8,445 bases of DNA, from the NCBI GenBank assembly GCA_030589835.1, contig JAUUZS010000163.1, forward strand, positions 1 to 8,445, written 5' to 3'. The position numbers were made by a program, and so were the translations under genes. Numbering within the stretch: position 1 is the stretch's first letter; each line of letters begins with the position of its first letter. Below the pieces are notes generated by a model that was not told the DNA's origin, ran no database searches, and was given only the letters and a program-made list of their open reading frames with translations. The DNA is from Cyclobacteriaceae bacterium. Its GTDB lineage: Bacteria > Bacteroidota > Bacteroidia > Cytophagales > Cyclobacteriaceae. Positions 1 through 6,819 of the stretch are shown here, in pieces.

Positions 1-11
1 AAAATTCTTTT

Positions 12-1262
12 ATGAATTTAAAAAGAGTAGTAGTTACCGGGTTAGGAGCGCTAACACCGATTGGCAATAACGTCAAAGATTTTTGGGACGGGTTGGTAAA
101 CGGTGTTAGTGGTGCTGCCCCTATTACGCGATTTGATGCTTCAAAATTCAAAACTACCTTTGCATGTGAAGTAAAAAACTTTAATGCAGCCGATTTTCTG
201 GATCGAAAAGAAGCCAGGAAAATGGATTTATTTACAATTTTCGCTCTAGTTTCAGTCCAGGAAGCATTTAGCAATTCTGGTATTGATGTGGAAAAAATAA
301 ATAAAGACAGAGCCGGTGTGATTTGGGGATCAGGAGTTGGTGGAATACAGTCTTTTCAGGATGGAATAACTGATTTTAATCAAGGAGATGGAACTCCAAG
401 ATTTAATCCGTTTTTTATTCCAAAAATGATTGCAGACATCAGTGCCGGATATATAAGTATTAAATATGGCTTTAGAGGTCCGAATTTTGCTACCGTATCA
501 GCATGTGCTTCTGCAACAAATGCACTAGTTGATTCCTACAATTATATTCGACTGGGCAAAGCCGACGTCATGATATCAGGAGGTTCAGAAGCTTCTGTTG
601 TGGAATCAGGAATTGGTGGGTTTAACGCCCTGAGAGCCCTTTCTGAAAGAAATGATTCTCCGGAAACAGCTTCACGTCCATTTGACCGGGACAGGGATGG
701 TTTTGTGTTGGGAGAAGGAGGAGCAGCCTTAATTCTTGAAGAATTGGAACATGCGCAAAATCGCGGGGCACACATTTATGCTGAATTAGTCGGAGGAGGA
801 CTATCAGCCGATGCACACCATATTACAGCTCCCCATCCTGAAGGACGAGGCGCAACTTTGGTCATGAAAAATGCATTGGAGGATGCAAATATGCAACCTG
901 AAGAAATAGATTATATTAATGTGCACGGAACATCAACACCGTTAGGTGACATTAGTGAAGTCAAAGCGATCAAAAATGTTTTTGGAGAGCATTCCTACAA
1001 GCTTAATATAAGCTCGACCAAGTCGATGACCGGGCACTTGTTAGGCGCAGCAGGAGCAGTAGAATCATTGGCAGCGATACTTGCTATAGAAAATCAAATT
1101 ATTCCTCCAACAATCAATCATTTTACCGATGATGATCAATTGGATAATAAATTGAATTTCACTTATAATAAGGCACAAAAGCGAGAAGTGAATGCTGTTT
1201 TAAGCAACACTTTTGGGTTTGGTGGCCATAACGTCTCTGTACTTTTTAAGAAGTTCAACTAA
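12..1262 (+). CDS. fabF: 3-oxoacyl-ACP synthase II (FabF/KAS II)
   Basis: This enzyme condenses malonyl-ACP with a growing acyl-ACP in the cytoplasm, extending the chain by two carbons in type II fatty-acid synthesis. The 416-residue protein has the usual family length and opens with the thiolase-fold start RVVVTGLGALTPIG. The Cys-His-His catalytic set is visible: C165 in VSACASATN, H305 in NVHGTSTPLGD and H342 in MTGHLLGAAGA, with the conserved lysine K337 in SSTKSMTGH. The C-terminal glycine-rich gate NTFGFGGHN is at about 399-407. FabF rather than FabB is chosen from overall motif style and the rnc neighbour; the distinction is from family knowledge. The ATG at 12 is the natural start, and only 11 bases precede it, so its promoter and any acpP are out of view. 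The gap to rnc is 11 bases, which suggests cotranscription. The gene appears complete and intact. Confidence 0.97.
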   Translation: MNLKRVVVTGLGALTPIGNNVKDFWDGLVNGVSGAAPITRFDASKFKTTFACEVKNFNAADFLDRKEARKMDLFTIFALVSVQEAFSNSGIDVEKINKDRAGVIWGSGVGGIQSFQDGITDFNQGDGTPRFNPFFIPKMIADISAGYISIKYGFRGPNFATVSACASATNALVDSYNYIRLGKADVMISGGSEASVVESGIGGFNALRALSERNDSPETASRPFDRDRDGFVLGEGGAALILEELEHAQNRGAHIYAELVGGGLSADAHHITAPHPEGRGATLVMKNALEDANMQPEEIDYINVHGTSTPLGDISEVKAIKNVFGEHSYKLNISSTKSMTGHLLGAAGAVESLAAILAIENQIIPPTINHFTDDDQLDNKLNFTYNKAQKREVNAVLSNTFGFGGHNVSVLFKKFN

Positions 1263-1273
1263 ACAGATCTCCT

Positions 1274-2011
1274 TTGAGCAGGAGGAAAATTAATGTTTTG
1301 TTATTTTTTAGTCCTAAAAGCGATAGAAAGTTAATTAAATCAGTAAAGGCCCTTGTCGGAGTTACTCCCGGCAATATTGAATTGTATAAATTAGCCACTC
1401 AGCATCGTTCCATTGCAAAACAGAATAATAAAGGCTTTAGGGAATCAAATGAAAGATTGGAATACCTCGGAGATGCTATTCTTGGCTCTGTAGTCGCAGA
1501 GTATCTTTTTAAAAAATACCCTTTAAAGGACGAAGGTTTTCTTACCGAAATCAGAAGCAGGATCGTAAATCGTGATGCCTTAAATATTGTCGCAAAAAAT
1601 ATGGGCATCACAGATATCGTTGAATATACCAATAATAGAAAAAGCCGGCAGGCGTATAAATCTATATACGGAGATACCCTGGAGGCGATAATTGGAGCTG
1701 TATATCTGGATAAAGGATATGTAACGACAAGAAAATTTATCGTCCGAAAATTATTGCGCCAGCAATATGACCTGGAAAAAATTGTCCTGGTAAACCCAAA
1801 TTATAAGAGTAGAATAATTGAATGGGCACATCGACAGAATAAGGATGTTAAATTTAAAATTACTGAAGTAAAAGGATCCAGCCACAATCGAGAGTTTATA
1901 GCTGAACTTCTAGTAGAGGGCGAGCCGGTAGCAAAAGGCCACGGCTTCAGCAAGAAGAAGGCCGAGCAGGATGCAGCACAAAAATCATGTGTAAAACTTC
2001 ATATTGAATAA
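1274..2011 (+). CDS. rnc: Ribonuclease III
   Basis: This is the double-strand-specific endoribonuclease that processes rRNA precursors and structured RNAs. The catalytic domain (about 20-165) carries the signature NERLEYLGDA at 59-68, with metal-binding residues E63, D67, D134 and E137 (in YGDTLEAIIGAVYLDKG). A dsRNA-binding domain follows at about 175-245, ending in GHGFSKKKAEQDAA. At 245 residues the length is normal. The start is uncertain. The coordinates use TTG at 1274, which has no ribosome-binding site in front of it. TTG at 1298 would give 237 residues and lies 12 bases after AGGAGG (1280-1285). The only well-placed ATG (1293, 7 bases after AGGAGG) is in another frame; see the separate entry on that site. 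The body of the protein from SPKSDRK onward is secure. Cotranscription with fabF is likely because the gap is 11 bases. Confidence 0.95.
   Translation: MSRRKINVLLFFSPKSDRKLIKSVKALVGVTPGNIELYKLATQHRSIAKQNNKGFRESNERLEYLGDAILGSVVAEYLFKKYPLKDEGFLTEIRSRIVNRDALNIVAKNMGITDIVEYTNNRKSRQAYKSIYGDTLEAIIGAVYLDKGYVTTRKFIVRKLLRQQYDLEKIVLVNPNYKSRIIEWAHRQNKDVKFKITEVKGSSHNREFIAELLVEGEPVAKGHGFSKKKAEQDAAQKSCVKLHIE
1280..1334 (+). promoter_or_regulatory. Strong SD + out-of-frame ATG + slippery heptamer at the rnc start
   Basis: AGGAGG at 1280-1285 is followed after 7 bases by ATG at 1293, an ideal initiation site, yet this ATG is not in the rnc frame. It opens a 13-codon reading frame that stops at TAA 1332-1334. 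Within that frame the bases at 1304-1310 read T TTT TTA, an exact X XXY YYZ slippery heptamer. A -1 slip there would lead directly into the rnc frame at AGT (1310), giving MFCYFL joined to SPKSDRK. Alternatives are a true TTG start at 1274 or 1298, or a base-calling loss of one T from the six-T run. The sequence features are certain; their function is inference. Confidence 0.4.
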
Positions 2012-2030
2012 TAAATCATTATAGATGAAT

Positions 2031-2059
2031 TGTCTGCCAGTTTCGCAGGTGGTCAGATA
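2031..2059 (+). terminator. Candidate hairpin terminator after rnc
   Basis: TCTGCCA (2033-2039) pairs with TGGTCAGA (2050-2057) with one bulged T at 2053; a G-T and a T-A pair extend the stem to 2031-2059, and the loop is 10 bases. A T-rich stretch follows at about 2070-2082 but not immediately, so this is not a textbook intrinsic terminator. It lies between the end of rnc and the nadE promoter box, where a transcript end would be expected. Confidence 0.35.
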
Positions 2060-2077
2060 TATATGATTGTTCTTTCA

Positions 2078-2112
2078 TTTTTACCAGAATTACTGAGGTC
2101 TGATTATCTTTG
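2078..2112 (+). promoter_or_regulatory. Candidate Bacteroidota promoter for nadE
   Basis: TATCTTTG at 2105-2112 is a full match to the Bacteroidota -7 box TAnnTTTG. The -33 element is poor: only a TTTTT run at about 2078-2082 lies at roughly the right distance, with no TTG. Transcription would begin a few bases after 2112, leaving a leader of about 20 bases before the nadE ATG at 2138. The placement between the candidate rnc hairpin and nadE supports the call. Confidence 0.5.
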
Positions 2113-2137
2113 CGCCTTATTGATTAGATATAGTTAA

Positions 2138-4009
2138 ATGGCAAAAATAAAAGTCGCCGGCGCGGCATTAAATCAAATTCCCATTCATTGGGATAATAAC
2201 CTGAAAAACATTGAGGACGCCATAGAAATGGCCAAATCAGAAGGGGTGAAAATATTATGCCTTCCCGAGCTTTGTCTTACCGCTTATGGTTGTGAAGATT
2301 TATTTTTGAGCGATTGGTTGCCTCAAAAAGCACGCTCTTACATTCCTGAAATAGCTAATCACACTGCGGGTATTGCTGTAACAATTGGCATCCCAATTCG
2401 CATTGAAGAGAAAACATATAATTGTGTCGTTGTATTAAAAAATAAAAAAATTATTGGCATAACAGCAAAACAATTTTTGGCCAATGAAGGCGTACACTAT
2501 GAGCCACGTTGGTTTACCTCCTGGCAGGCGGGTGAGATCATTGACTACCAAATCAATAACGAAAATGTGCCCTTCGGTGACTTGACATATGACCTGTTTG
2601 GGGTGCATACAGGCTTTGAAATTTGTGAGGATGCATGGAGGCCAGACAGGCCAGCCTGTCGCTTAAAGGATAAACATGTTCAATTGATATTAAATCCTAG
2701 TGCCAGTCATTTTGCATTTGGCAAATCTTTTGAACGAGAAAATCTTGTTGTGGAAAGTTCCGGGGAGTTTGCTTGCTACTATATTTATACAAATCTCTTG
2801 GGTAACGAAGCAGGAAGAATGATTTATGATGGTGAGATTGTAATTGCCGGGCATGGAAAATTGATGCACTACAATAATAAATTATCATTTAAAGATGTAA
2901 ACCTCATCTCGATAGATATTGACCCGACAGATTCTAAACCTTCGAGTACATTATCTTCCATTCCCCCGGAGGAAAAAAATGAAATATTTACCCAGGCGGA
3001 GGCGCTTGCATTATTTGATTATTTGCGCAAAAGCCATAGTAACGGATTTGTGTTGTCCCTTTCCGGGGGAGCGGATTCATCTACCTGTGCAGTGCTTGTT
3101 TCGGAAATGATTCGGCGAAGTGTTCTGGAAATAGGTTTAGAGGCCTGTCTTAATAAAATGCATTTAAACAGTCTTTTGGAGGCATGTAGTTCTTTGAATG
3201 AAAGTGAGCAACACAAATATATTGCAAACCATATCCTTCATTGTGCCTACCAGGGAACAGTAAATTCATCAAAGGAGACCTTGGATAGTGCCCGCGAACT
3301 TGCCGCTGAGATAGGTGCTAAATTTGATCATTGGAAAATCGATGATGAAGTGGATTCTTATTCATCTAAAATAGAACATGTTTTGAACAGGTCATTGTCT
3401 TGGGAAAAGGATGATCTGGCCATGCAGAACATTCAGGCAAGAGCACGGTCACCAATTATTTGGATGATTGCTAATATTAAAAACGCATTGCTACTGGTCA
3501 CATCTAATCGAAGTGAAGGGGATGTGGGATATGCTACCATGGATGGCGATACTAGCGGCAGTATTGCACCAATTGCAGCCATTGATAAACACTTTATTCT
3601 GAACTGGCTTGTTTGGGCAGAGCATAATCTAGGCTATAAAAGTTTGAGGAGAGTGAATGGCCTCAATCCTACTGCCGAGCTGAGACCTCTTGAAAAGACA
3701 CAAACTGATGAGGAGGATTTGATGCCCTATCCAGTTATCGTCGAAATAGAAAAGTTGGCCATCAGAGATAAACGTTCTCCGGTAGAAACATATAAAATAT
3801 TAAAAAAGCGAAAGCTAGAAAATAGTGGGCTGTTGAAATTTCATATTAAAAAGTTTTTTACGTTATGGTGCAAAAATCAATGGAAAAGGGAAAGAACAGC
3901 CCCTGCTTTTCATTTGGATGATTTTAATGTAGATCCGCGGACATGGTGCAGATTTCCCATATTATCATCTGGTTATTTAGATGAACTTGCCGAATTAGAT
4001 CATTTATAA
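2138..4009 (+). CDS. nadE: Glutamine-dependent NAD+ synthetase
   Basis: This enzyme makes NAD+ from nicotinic acid adenine dinucleotide, ATP and glutamine in the cytoplasm, the last step of NAD synthesis. The 623-residue protein has two domains. The N-terminal nitrilase-type glutaminase (about 1-270) shows its Glu-Lys-Cys triad: E44 in CLPELCLTAYG, K111 in TAKQFLANEG and C163 in FEICEDAWRP. The C-terminal ammonia-dependent synthetase (about 285-623) has the ATP pyrophosphatase P-loop SGGADSS at 309-315, then NIQARARSPI at about 431-440, TSNRSEGDVGYATMDGDTSG at 455-474 and PTAELRP at 511-517. Both active sites look intact, so glutamine can serve as the ammonia source. The ATG at 2138 is 25 bases after a TAnnTTTG promoter box; no Shine-Dalgarno is seen. 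lgt follows after 53 bases without a clear promoter and may share this transcript. Confidence 0.97.
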   Translation: MAKIKVAGAALNQIPIHWDNNLKNIEDAIEMAKSEGVKILCLPELCLTAYGCEDLFLSDWLPQKARSYIPEIANHTAGIAVTIGIPIRIEEKTYNCVVVLKNKKIIGITAKQFLANEGVHYEPRWFTSWQAGEIIDYQINNENVPFGDLTYDLFGVHTGFEICEDAWRPDRPACRLKDKHVQLILNPSASHFAFGKSFERENLVVESSGEFACYYIYTNLLGNEAGRMIYDGEIVIAGHGKLMHYNNKLSFKDVNLISIDIDPTDSKPSSTLSSIPPEEKNEIFTQAEALALFDYLRKSHSNGFVLSLSGGADSSTCAVLVSEMIRRSVLEIGLEACLNKMHLNSLLEACSSLNESEQHKYIANHILHCAYQGTVNSSKETLDSARELAAEIGAKFDHWKIDDEVDSYSSKIEHVLNRSLSWEKDDLAMQNIQARARSPIIWMIANIKNALLLVTSNRSEGDVGYATMDGDTSGSIAPIAAIDKHFILNWLVWAEHNLGYKSLRRVNGLNPTAELRPLEKTQTDEEDLMPYPVIVEIEKLAIRDKRSPVETYKILKKRKLENSGLLKFHIKKFFTLWCKNQWKRERTAPAFHLDDFNVDPRTWCRFPILSSGYLDELAELDHL

Positions 4010-4062
4010 AAATAATTCACGGGCATTATTCCTATATTCACAAAAATTTTAACCTAATAGAA

Positions 4063-5235
4063 ATGAATCTTTTTAATTACATCATCTGGTCGCCAAATCC
4101 GGAAATATTTCCAAATTTTGATTTTGAAATTGGCAGCTTTAATCTCGGTGACGTGAGATGGTATGGTTTATTATTTGCCGTCGGATTTATTGTTGGTCAG
4201 CAACTAATGTACCGCTTTTTTAAAGCGGAAGGAAAGCCGGAAAAAGATGTGGATTCGCTCACTTTGTGGATGATCATTGCCACCATTGTTGGCGCCCGTC
4301 TTGGGCATGTATTCTTCTATGAACCTATGCGGTATTTGCAAGATCCAATGAGCATTTTTAAAACCTGGGAAGGTGGATTAGCCAGTCATGGGGCAGCGGT
4401 TGGAATATTGACCGGTATTTACTTGTATGTGCATTATTATGTTGATATCAATCCATTTAGCTGGACCTTTATTTGGAAAAAGAGAAAAAGACCGGGCCAA
4501 AGTTATTTGTGGGTTTTTGACCGTATAGTGATCGGTGTAGCAATAATCGGAGCATTTATACGATTCGGCAATTTTCTGAATTCCGAAATTATTGGAATTC
4601 CGATGAGATCGGAGCAAGGGGTAGTTTTCGCCCGGGACGTGATAGACAGACTGGAATATATGCCTCAGATCGATGAAGTAAATTTACTGAAAGACGAGAG
4701 TCGGGAAATTGATGATAATGGCTATGTACCTGTCCAAATCGAAATCCTATTTAGTAAAGCAGTAAATTCCACTGCAATGAGTAGTCAGATCGTTGTGACG
4801 AATGTCAAGACGATTTTAAGCAATTACAAGTATGTGGCGATGCACATTTATGAACCTGTCGGACATCAGATTGCATTTGAGACGAGTCAATCATCGCGAG
4901 GGCTACAAATTGCAACAATCAAAACCAAGGCCATTACGCGACATCCGGCACAGCTTTACGAATCCATGTCATCCTTGCTATTATTCTTGCTTTTATTCTA
5001 TATATGGAAAAGAAAACAAGGTCATTTGCCCGAAGGAATGATATTTGGTATATTTTTGGTCACCCTGTTTGGCTTGAGGTTTTTATATGAATATGTCAAG
5101 GAAAATCAGGTTGACTTCGAAAATACCATGAGCCTGAATATGGGGCAAATATTAAGCATACCTCTTGTCCTTTGGGGGGCTTTAGTACTTTTAAATTTGA
5201 AAAAACTGCAACCAAAAAAGCCAGAAGGAGAATAA
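4063..5235 (+). CDS. lgt: Phosphatidylglycerol-prolipoprotein diacylglyceryl transferase
   Basis: This inner-membrane enzyme transfers diacylglycerol from phosphatidylglycerol to the lipobox cysteine of prolipoproteins, the first step of lipoprotein maturation. Seven hydrophobic segments are visible, near residues 33-52, 66-86, 105-126, 154-173, 300-316, 324-343 and 360-378, matching the family's seven helices. Residues corresponding to those essential in E. coli Lgt are present: Y34 in VRWYGLL, H109 in GGLASHGA, the signature RFGNFLNSEIIG at 167-178 (R167, N170, E175, G178), RHPAQLYE at 293-300, and R339 and E343 in GLRFLYEY. The protein is long (390 residues against roughly 260-300 usually). 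The excess lies mainly between 180 and 292, in the periplasmic part, with a smaller insert near 130-150. The ATG at 4063 gives the expected N-terminus and has no Shine-Dalgarno. A hairpin terminator candidate follows the stop codon. Confidence 0.96.
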   Translation: MNLFNYIIWSPNPEIFPNFDFEIGSFNLGDVRWYGLLFAVGFIVGQQLMYRFFKAEGKPEKDVDSLTLWMIIATIVGARLGHVFFYEPMRYLQDPMSIFKTWEGGLASHGAAVGILTGIYLYVHYYVDINPFSWTFIWKKRKRPGQSYLWVFDRIVIGVAIIGAFIRFGNFLNSEIIGIPMRSEQGVVFARDVIDRLEYMPQIDEVNLLKDESREIDDNGYVPVQIEILFSKAVNSTAMSSQIVVTNVKTILSNYKYVAMHIYEPVGHQIAFETSQSSRGLQIATIKTKAITRHPAQLYESMSSLLLFLLLFYIWKRKQGHLPEGMIFGIFLVTLFGLRFLYEYVKENQVDFENTMSLNMGQILSIPLVLWGALVLLNLKKLQPKKPEGE

Positions 5236-5236
5236 T

Positions 5237-5268
5237 AGCTGGCAATATAAACGCATATTTCCAGTTTT
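5237..5268 (+). terminator. Candidate intrinsic terminator after lgt
   Basis: AGCTGG (5237-5242) pairs with CCAGTT (5261-5266, one G-T wobble). Above a C/T mismatch, AATAT (5244-5248) pairs with ATATT (5255-5259), leaving a six-base loop. The stem runs straight into TTTTAA and then GTTGTTT. The 11 paired positions, a short loop, a T tract and a place 2 bases after the lgt stop codon make this the best terminator candidate in the window, although the upper stem is AT-only. Confidence 0.55.
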
Positions 5269-5324
5269 AAGTTGTTTCCCAATTTTTAGGGTTGAAAATT
5301 ATCCAATATGTATAATATCTTAAA

Positions 5325-6764
5325 TTGATACGCTCATTTTTCATAGGGGTGGCATGTATAACACTATTGAGTAGCAATGGCTATGCGACTCCCCGAACAA
5401 GTGGGATTGTTGGTCAAGTCCCCGGTTCGTTATCTATTGATACTGTACAAATCGACAAAATTTTTATTATTGGGTATAAAAAAACCAAGGAGCATATTAT
5501 CAGAAGAGAGTTGAGCATTTATGATGGTCAATTTATTAGTAAATCTGAATTGGAAGAAATCATTGAGGCTGACAAAAGAAAAGTAATGAACACCAAACTT
5601 TTTCTTAGCGTCGACATTAATTTGATTGAATTGTCAGAGGAAAAAGTGGATATTATTATCCGCGTAGCCGAACGGTGGTATTTTTTTCCTGTTCCGATAT
5701 TTGACCTTGCAGACCGAAACTTTACCGAGTGGTGGGTAAACCAAAATGCCGACCTTTCCAGGGTCGATTGGGGATTAAAACTACGTCATTTCAATTTCAG
5801 AGGCAGGGGCGAAATCCTAAACATAACAGCGCAATTGGGCTACACAAAACGGTTCAGGCTTTCTTACTCACTCCCTTATATTGATAAAAAGCAAAAACTA
5901 GGGTTGGGCTTTTACGGGGACTATTCAACAAATAAAAATATTGCATATAAAACCCTTGAACACCGATTGCAGTTTTTAGACGCTGAAGAAGTGCTTAGAG
6001 ATCGATGGCGTGGTGGTATTTCTTTAGGATTTAGACCTGATTTTTATTCTTCGCATAGCTTCGGGGTGCACTATTCATCCACAAACATTACAGATTCTGT
6101 GGTATCTCAAAACCCGGATTATTTCCTTGATGGGAACAATCACCAAAAATATTTTGCGCTTACTTATTCCTTCACCTGGGATTATAGGGATTTCATTTCT
6201 TATCCTTTGTCAGGAGCTTATTTCAAACTTAAGCTTGACAAAATTGGGATCGGAATTATTGATGATGTCAACATCTTTGCAGCAAATGGAAGGTATTCAA
6301 GATATTTTGATTTAGGGAAGAAATTCTACTTTGGATCAAGTATTACGGCGCACGTATCGACTCCTGCCCGACAGCCATACTATAATCTTAGTGGCATTGG
6401 TTTTGGGAATGAGTTTTTGAGAGGTTATGAAAAGTATGTTATTGAAGGGCAACATTTTACTGTGAATAAAAACACTTTAAAGCGATTGTTGTTTTCATTC
6501 GAAACAGATATAAGCGATGTAGTAAAATTAAAGCAATTTAATAAGGTTCCATTTTCTGCTTACTTAACCTTAAATTTTGACCATGGATATATGGTAAATT
6601 ATGCAGGATATATTGAGAATGAATTGTTGACAGACAGGTATATTTATGGTGGGGGAATAGGGCTAGATATCATTTCTTTCTACGATTTCGTGATGAGATG
6701 GGAATATTCTATGAATATTGAGCGGGAACACGCACTTTATTTCAATTTATTTGTGGCATTTTAG
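5325..6764 (+). CDS. Compact Omp85/BamA-like outer membrane protein, single POTRA
   Basis: This is an outer membrane beta-barrel of the Omp85 superfamily, whose members insert or translocate proteins (or lipids) at the outer membrane; the substrate here is unknown. The 479-residue precursor starts with a signal peptide (R3, hydrophobic 5-16, probable cleavage after GYA at 19-21). One POTRA-like domain follows at about 41-116 (start IDKIFIIGYKKTKEHIIRRE), then the linker ERWYFFPVPIFDLADRNF at 116-133. The barrel runs from about 150 to the end and has WDYRD at 285-289, FLRGYE at 364-369 (the conserved RGY/F loop-6 motif) and a terminal phenylalanine. BamA has five POTRA domains and TamA three, so this is neither in the strict sense. 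The TTG start is chosen because an in-frame stop lies at 5313-5315, and the next candidate, GTG at 5349, would cut into the signal peptide. No gene partner is evident. Confidence 0.88.
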   Translation: MIRSFFIGVACITLLSSNGYATPRTSGIVGQVPGSLSIDTVQIDKIFIIGYKKTKEHIIRRELSIYDGQFISKSELEEIIEADKRKVMNTKLFLSVDINLIELSEEKVDIIIRVAERWYFFPVPIFDLADRNFTEWWVNQNADLSRVDWGLKLRHFNFRGRGEILNITAQLGYTKRFRLSYSLPYIDKKQKLGLGFYGDYSTNKNIAYKTLEHRLQFLDAEEVLRDRWRGGISLGFRPDFYSSHSFGVHYSSTNITDSVVSQNPDYFLDGNNHQKYFALTYSFTWDYRDFISYPLSGAYFKLKLDKIGIGIIDDVNIFAANGRYSRYFDLGKKFYFGSSITAHVSTPARQPYYNLSGIGFGNEFLRGYEKYVIEGQHFTVNKNTLKRLLFSFETDISDVVKLKQFNKVPFSAYLTLNFDHGYMVNYAGYIENELLTDRYIYGGGIGLDIISFYDFVMRWEYSMNIEREHALYFNLFVAF

Positions 6765-6772
6765 TAATTTTG
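6740..6772 (+). promoter_or_regulatory. Candidate Bacteroidota promoter for the S46 peptidase gene
   Basis: TAATTTTG at 6765-6772 fits TAnnTTTG exactly and begins at the base after the upstream stop codon. TTTC at 6740-6743, 21 bases earlier, is a three-of-four match to the -33 box TTTG. Transcription would start a few bases after 6772, leaving a leader of about 40 bases with two T tracts (6791-6798 and 6803-6809) before the ATG at 6820. In such AT-rich DNA a chance match is possible. Confidence 0.45.
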
Positions 6773-6819
6773 AGCAAAACGCCAAATAACTTTTTTTTAA
6801 TATTTTTTTGGAAGTAAAT

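Noticed and set aside
542..816. Two overlapping minus-strand reading frames inside fabF
   Set aside because: They lie antisense to a well-conserved gene, have low-complexity Ser/Leu/Pro-rich translations, and show no recognisable domain.
1399..1632. Minus-strand frame of 77 codons inside rnc
   Set aside because: It is antisense to the catalytic core of RNase III and has no domain or initiation signal of its own.
2697..3216. Short frames on both strands inside nadE
   Set aside because: They overlap the intact NAD synthetase frame and their translations resemble no protein family.
4011..4030. AATAAT / ATTATT inverted repeat after nadE as a terminator
   Set aside because: The stem is six AT pairs around an eight-base loop and has no T tract, so it is too weak; read-through into lgt remains likely.
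4378..5041. Short frames on both strands inside lgt, overlapping the long periplasmic insert
   Set aside because: I checked whether the insert hides a separate gene; the lgt frame is continuous and the other frames look random.
5292..5323. TTG (5292) with TATCTTAA (5316) as a promoter for the Omp85 gene
   Set aside because: The -7 box lacks the terminal TG, and the implied transcript start would fall at or after the TTG start codon.
6127..6315. 62-codon plus-strand frame inside the Omp85 gene
   Set aside because: It is a shadow of the barrel coding sequence in another frame.
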